From NCBI RefSeq assembly GCF_014596565.1, contig NZ_NOIN01000017.1, forward strand, positions 31,759 through 95,758: a stretch of 64,000 bases of DNA. Reading direction: 5' to 3'. The stretch comes from Pseudomonas sp. PSB18 (GTDB lineage: Bacteria > Pseudomonadota > Gammaproteobacteria > Pseudomonadales > Pseudomonadaceae). Position numbers and translations under genes: made by a program. A model generated the notes under the pieces. It did no database searches. It was not told where the DNA came from and worked only from the letters and a program-made list of their open reading frames with translations. This document shows positions 61,201 through 64,000 of this stretch, piece after piece. Position 1 is the stretch's first letter; each line of letters starts with the position of its first letter.

Positions 61201-64000
61201 AGGACGTGCCCGGCGAGAAGCGCCTGGTGGCCTACGTGACCTGTGACGAGCAGGCCGATGTCAACGCCTGGCGCAAGACCATCGGCGCCGCTCTGCCCGA
61301 CTACATGGTGCCTTCGGCGTTTGTGCTGCTCGATGAACTGCCGCTGACCGACAACGGCAAACTCAATCGCAAGGCCCTGCCGGCCCCGGACATTCAAGCC
61401 GCGCCGGACACCCTGGACCCACCACGCAGTGCCGCCGAGCAGCAACTCGCTGCGCTGTGGTCGGAGTTGCTGAAGGTGCCGTCGACGCAGATCGGCCGCG
61501 ACAGCCATTTCTTCTACCTCGGCGGTCATTCGCTGCTGGCGGCGGCGTTGTTTGCCCGTCTGCGCCAACAGTTCGCCACAGTGCCGCCGCTGCGGGCCGT
61601 GTTCGAACACCCGACCCTGGAGGCCCTGGCCGCGCTGCTGGGCGATCCACTGCAAGCGTCCGCCGCGACCTTCATCCCGGCGCCACGCCCGGAGCGCCTG
61701 CCGTTGTCGTTCGAGCAACAACGCCTGTGGTTCCTCGAACAACTGAGCGCCGGCGGTGGCGAATACAACGTGGTCAGTGCTGTGCAATTGGACGGAGAGC
61801 TCGACACCCGGGCCCTGCAAGCGGCCCTGAACGATGTGGTCCAACGTCACGAAATCCTGCGCAGCCACATCGTGCGCGAGAGCGACGGCGAGTTGGCGCT
61901 GGTCATCGAGCCGCAAGTCGACCTCACTTTGCAGCTGACAGCCCTGGAAGCCACCAGCGACGCGCACTGGCTGCAACTGACCGACGAGGCCATCCACGCA
62001 GAAACCGGACGCCGTTTCGACCTCGCCAGCCAAGTGCCGATCCGCGCCACCCTGCTGCAACGCTGCGGTCACGCCCAGGCCTTGCTGCTGCTCACCGTGC
62101 ACCACTGCGCCACCGACGATGCCTCCAGCCAGAACCTGCTGGATGAACTGGGCCACTGCTACAGCGCCCATTGCCAGGGCACGGCGGCCACACTGCCGGA
62201 ACTGCTCTTGCAATACCCCGACTACGCCCTCTGGCAGCGCGAGCCGGGTCAACAGACCGCGTTCAGCAGCCAGTTGGAATACTGGCGTGGGCAACTGGAG
62301 GACGGCGACTACCTGCTGGACCTGCCCACCGAACAGGGCCGCCCCAACCAACTCGCCCCGGCGGCCGGTGCGGTGCACTTGCAGTTGCCGCCAGCGCTGG
62401 TGGGACGCCTGCGACAATTCGCCCAGCAACGCGGCGCCACCCTGTACATGCTGATGCTCAGCGCCGCGCAATTGCTGCTGGGTCGCTACGCCAACCAGCG
62501 CGACGTGCGGGTCGGCAGCCCGGTGGCCCAACGTCCGTTCGCCGAGCTGCAGCCGCTGATCGGTTGCTTCGTCAATACCGTGGTCATGCGCGCCGATCTC
62601 GATCCAGGCCTGGATTTCGAAGGCTTGCTGAATCAGGTCCGCAACCGTGTACTGGACGCCCAGCAGCATCAGGACGTGCCGTTCGATCAGGTGGTCGAAC
62701 ACCTCAAGCCGGCCCGCAGTCTCGGCCAGACGCCGTTGTTCCAAGTGCTGTTCGCCATGCAGAACGCCGATGCGGCCTGCCAGCACTGGCCGTCGTTGCA
62801 GGTCAGCGAACGCGCCGTGAGCGCCCAGGCCACCAAGTACGACCTGAGCTGGGAGGTGTATGACGGCGAGGTGCTGTCGGTGTTGCTGGAGTACCGCGCC
62901 GCGCTGTTCAGCGAAACCACCGCCCGGCGTTGGCTGGTGCAATGGCAGCAACTGCTGGAAGCCATGCTCGACGCACCGCAGACCCGCCTTGCGGACTGGT
63001 CGCCGTTGGCAGCGACAGAGCGCCAGCTTCAATTGGTCGAATGGAACGCCACCGAGCGTCACTACAGCGGCCCTGCCGACCTGCACACTGCCCTCAGCCA
63101 ACAAGCGGCCCTCAGCCCCAACGCCCCGGCGCTGGTGTTCGAAGGCCAACGCCTGAGCTACGCCGAGCTGGATCACCGGGCGCAAACCGTCGCCCGGGCC
63201 CTGCGCGCGGCCGGTATCGGCTCCGATGACATCGTGCCGGTGTGCATGGAACGCTCGGTGGACATGGTCGTCGCCCTGCTCGGCATCGTCCACGCCGGCG
63301 CCGCGTGGCTGCCGCTGGATCCGGAACTGCCCGCCGGGCGCCTGGCCTTCCTGATCGAAGACGCCGATGCCAAGGTCAGCCTGACCCAGGCCCAGTGGCT
63401 GTCGCGCCTGCCGACCGGCCATCAGGCCTGGACCCTCGACACCCTGCCCCCGGCACCGGCGTTCGACCCGATCAGCGTCGCGGCCAGCGACCTGGCCTAC
63501 GTGCTCTACACCTCCGGCTCCACCGGCCAACCGAAAGGCGTGATGAACGAACACGGCGCCTTGATGAACCGCCTGTACTGGATGCAGGACGCGTTCCCGA
63601 TCGGTCCGAACGACCGCGTGCTGCAGAAAACCCCGTACAGCTTCGACGTCTCGGTGTGGGAGTTCTTCTGGCCGCTGATCACCGGCGCCACCCTGGTGGT
63701 CGCGCGTCCGGACGGTCATCGCGATCCGGCGTACCTCAGCCAGCTGATCCAGCAGGAACAGGTCACGACGTTGCACTTCGTGCCGTCGATGCTGCGCGCC
63801 TTTGTCGAGGAGCCGAGCCTGGTCGACTGCCGCAGCCTGCGCCAGGTGTTTGCCAGCGGCGAGGCGCTGCCGATGGATCTGGTGCGGCGCTTCATGGGCC
63901 AACACCCGGCGGCACTGGTCAACCTGTACGGCCCGACCGAAGCGGCCATCGACGTGTCGGTCTGGCGCTGCTCGGTGGACGATGTGATCGTGCCCATCGG
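55263..64000 (+). CDS. NRPS 3: C-A(Dab)-T-C-A-T-C-A(Ser)..., incomplete at window end
   Basis: One open frame of more than 2912 codons, cut by the window edge. C1 (about 55300-56600) has HHILMDA. A1 (56690-58150) has pocket D-I-W-E-L-T-A-D-D, read as 2,4-diaminobutyrate. T1 has LGGHSLLAT near 58315. C2 (58500-59780) has HHLVSDA. A2 (59890-61370) has pocket D-S-A-E-L-G-T-V-D, unassigned. T2 has LGGHSLLAA near 61525. C3 (61690-62960) has HHCATDD. A3 (63080 to the edge) has pocket D-V-W-H-F-S-L-I-D, serine. No epimerisation domain is present so far. It starts 58 bases after NRPS 2. Confidence 0.9.
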   Translation, partial: MTTEKTTGNPIEDVYPLSPLQQGMLFHSLLHEDSGVYLMQDRYRIGGAIDEVAFLESWRQVVALHPSLRASFQWKSQKQPVQVIHREVKVPLDTLDLRGLAAHEQEARIRSLLEDEQKVGFNLSKPPLIRFRLVRLADESYEFIRSFHHILMDAWCISLVTVDFLKVYEALCNDRTPELKSPRPFRDYIQWLQRQDAGKAEQFWRGQLQGLNAPTPLTVDNGVAHDRYTDAVLVDDQLIHLSEQQTQALAAFCRSRRITPNTFFQGVWSLLLSRYSGQRDVVFGVTVAGRPADLTGVAEMIGLFINTLPLRVSVDPEASLGSWLGDLQGLNVDMRDFEHMPLTDIQGWSDFPRGETLFDSILVFENAPIDEQILEGGFQFSLEGMDHSVHTHYGLTVVILPGEQLGIRVSYDRERFEATTVERLLGHIASLVAGMLAAPDAPLGSFELLAAEERQQLLGDWAVNPHDFPLDQSYAQLFASQVAQRGGQVAALCDGESLTYAELDQRSTRLAHALREAGAGEDQLVALAAPRGLALLTMMIAVFKTGAAMLPLEVNHPPERLREILSLSRAPLLVASEGCSALLDPLLSGLEQTPVALFAEACWRTGNDSPLPALGRPDSLAYVLFTSGSTGTPKGVMIEQRGMLNNIFGKVPALGLGAEDRIPQTASVAFDISVWQFLAAPVLGATVHILPDEVAHDPQRLLQVLASERLSVLEIVPSLMRTLLALCPCNLQLPDLRWVLPTGEALPPTVARDWFARFPDIALMNAYGPAECADDVAFQPIFEAPAAHISHMPIGQPTANNRLYVLDEALRPVPVGVAGEICVGGVGVGRGYLHDPQRTAEAFIEHPQLEGRVYRTGDLGRWRADGVIEYLGRRDQQVKLRGHRIELTEIEHRLAQHPNVREAAVLLRENSVGEAWLVAYWSAHDDTLGSDGLSEHLRAQLPPYMVPAAFVCLDSLPLNNNGKVDRKTLAARELDWQADAQQSIAPRNPLETAVAAIWAEVLGRDTVGVEDNFFTLGGHSLLATQIVARLRSHFKLDLPLRTLFEQPTVALLAVSIAARQADAAAPQAVALKAPKAQPRPPLLPLSFSQQRLWFIEQLTPGTTLFNIPFALHLKGELNVQALHASLNDLLARHEILRTGIHSTDGVPCQRISESLDIALPFEDLSGLTATAREGAQFNALQDTFEQPFDLASPPLLRARLLRLAPGEHVLGIALHHLVSDAWSATIALRELALGYEARCNGAAAELPALPVQYADFALWQREHLQGAELKRQLDYWTTTLDRRDSEGSPLLALPTDHPRPSMQSYRAGIVQRELSADLSGRVQAFASRLGTTPFTVLFAGFAVLMHRLSGDATVLVGTPVTHREQPGTEGLLGILLNNLAIRADFEPQADFTALVKQVAERLRSGLLHQDLPFEQLVDSLQLPRSLSHAPLYQVMVAQQLAMESRLRFPGLEFEALDTPLRHSECDLDLHVLCPANAPIQLELMFALDLFVADSARQTLARLEYLLEQMLAEPQRPVAALPLLMDAEWQRTVVEWNRTEMAVPTHLTFAQLFEQQAERTPERDALCFEGRRLSYGELNRRANQVAHYLRSRGVVANRPVALCVERSLELLVGLLGILKAGGAYVPLDPTYPVDRLAYMLEDAQPALFLGQQGLLEQLGADLPRLRLDSDAALFADQPDDNLPPLAGPHDLAYIMYTSGSTGKPKGTLVTNGSVVNLAWARIHGLYRRYTDQPMRTSFNYSFAFDSSVAELILLLDGHSLYLTPEDVRYDPQALAQFFEETRLDAFECTPAQLKALLESDGVRRGEVYLPRFVLFGGDAVDAQLWQRLPSIAGSRFFNTYGPTECTVDATGCAVDDFPARPIIGRPIANVRTYVLDGFLNPLPVGVPGELHIGGAGVTLGYLNRAEQTAKVFIEDPFSPLEGARMYKSGDLVRWLPDGQLEYLGRMDHQVKIRGFRVELGEIESLIGAQPGVRQAVVLAREDVPGEKRLVAYVTCDEQADVNAWRKTIGAALPDYMVPSAFVLLDELPLTDNGKLNRKALPAPDIQAAPDTLDPPRSAAEQQLAALWSELLKVPSTQIGRDSHFFYLGGHSLLAAALFARLRQQFATVPPLRAVFEHPTLEALAALLGDPLQASAATFIPAPRPERLPLSFEQQRLWFLEQLSAGGGEYNVVSAVQLDGELDTRALQAALNDVVQRHEILRSHIVRESDGELALVIEPQVDLTLQLTALEATSDAHWLQLTDEAIHAETGRRFDLASQVPIRATLLQRCGHAQALLLLTVHHCATDDASSQNLLDELGHCYSAHCQGTAATLPELLLQYPDYALWQREPGQQTAFSSQLEYWRGQLEDGDYLLDLPTEQGRPNQLAPAAGAVHLQLPPALVGRLRQFAQQRGATLYMLMLSAAQLLLGRYANQRDVRVGSPVAQRPFAELQPLIGCFVNTVVMRADLDPGLDFEGLLNQVRNRVLDAQQHQDVPFDQVVEHLKPARSLGQTPLFQVLFAMQNADAACQHWPSLQVSERAVSAQATKYDLSWEVYDGEVLSVLLEYRAALFSETTARRWLVQWQQLLEAMLDAPQTRLADWSPLAATERQLQLVEWNATERHYSGPADLHTALSQQAALSPNAPALVFEGQRLSYAELDHRAQTVARALRAAGIGSDDIVPVCMERSVDMVVALLGIVHAGAAWLPLDPELPAGRLAFLIEDADAKVSLTQAQWLSRLPTGHQAWTLDTLPPAPAFDPISVAASDLAYVLYTSGSTGQPKGVMNEHGALMNRLYWMQDAFPIGPNDRVLQKTPYSFDVSVWEFFWPLITGATLVVARPDGHRDPAYLSQLIQQEQVTTLHFVPSMLRAFVEEPSLVDCRSLRQVFASGEALPMDLVRRFMGQHPAALVNLYGPTEAAIDVSVWRCSVDDVIVPI

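Noticed and set aside
60747..63905. Long minus-strand frame opposite NRPS 3 (and another at 56841-59702)
   Set aside because: Same reasoning: antisense of NRPS modules, with no recognisable domain.

Overview
The window looks like a chromosomal segment of a fluorescent Pseudomonas. The DNA is GC-rich, most genes have strong Shine-Dalgarno sites, and the spacers carry the REP/REPIN palindromes typical of the P. fluorescens group (core GCGAGCCTGCTCGC, and TGTGGCGAGGGGATTTATC). There is no rRNA, tRNA, transposase or CRISPR array.

Layout. (1) 0-6 kb: an MFS transporter, an Ohr peroxidase, and a leftward set of four exported proteins (epoxide hydrolase, two alpha/beta hydrolases, a cytochrome P460). 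(2) 6.5-16.3 kb: a YdiJ-type flavin/Fe-S dehydrogenase with a divergent LysR gene, a small lipoprotein, a stand-alone chorismate mutase, a small coiled-coil-like protein, a secreted subtilase with an altered catalytic Asp motif, and an OPT transporter broken by one frameshift. (3) 15.9-27.9 kb: a complete 4-hydroxyphenylacetate (homoprotocatechuate) catabolic island. It holds hpaR, hpaA, hpaG1-G2-E-D-F-X-H-I, a second hpaR, and a two-component hydroxylase of the Acinetobacter C1/C2 type instead of HpaBC. (4) 28.2-42.1 kb: a set that looks like aromatic-amine catabolism. It holds a FAD amine-oxidase-like protein, a cupin, a LuxR protein, a MoaF-family protein, two SDRs, a FeaR-like AraC regulator, an APC permease with a DUF3156 partner, a porin, a phenylacetaldehyde-type dehydrogenase, and two soluble PAS chemoreceptors. 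Its likely product, (4-hydroxy)phenylacetate, would enter region 3.

(5) 42.3-64 kb: a lipopeptide siderophore locus. Leftward lie a TonB-dependent receptor, a diaminobutyrate aminotransferase and a small winged-helix regulator. Rightward lie two SyrP/TauD-like hydroxylases and three NRPS genes: fatty acyl-AMP ligase-ACP-C; degenerate C-A-T; and C-A-T-C-A-T-C-A, which runs off the window. A candidate Fur box sits between the two arms. My reading of the adenylation pockets is His-like, Dab, unassigned and Ser. With a starter fatty acid, two beta-hydroxylases and Dab supply, this points to a corrugatin-like siderophore. The degenerate C domain next to the His-like A domain may be a hydroxylase-recruiting interface domain in a module split over two proteins. 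This is the most interesting part of the window.
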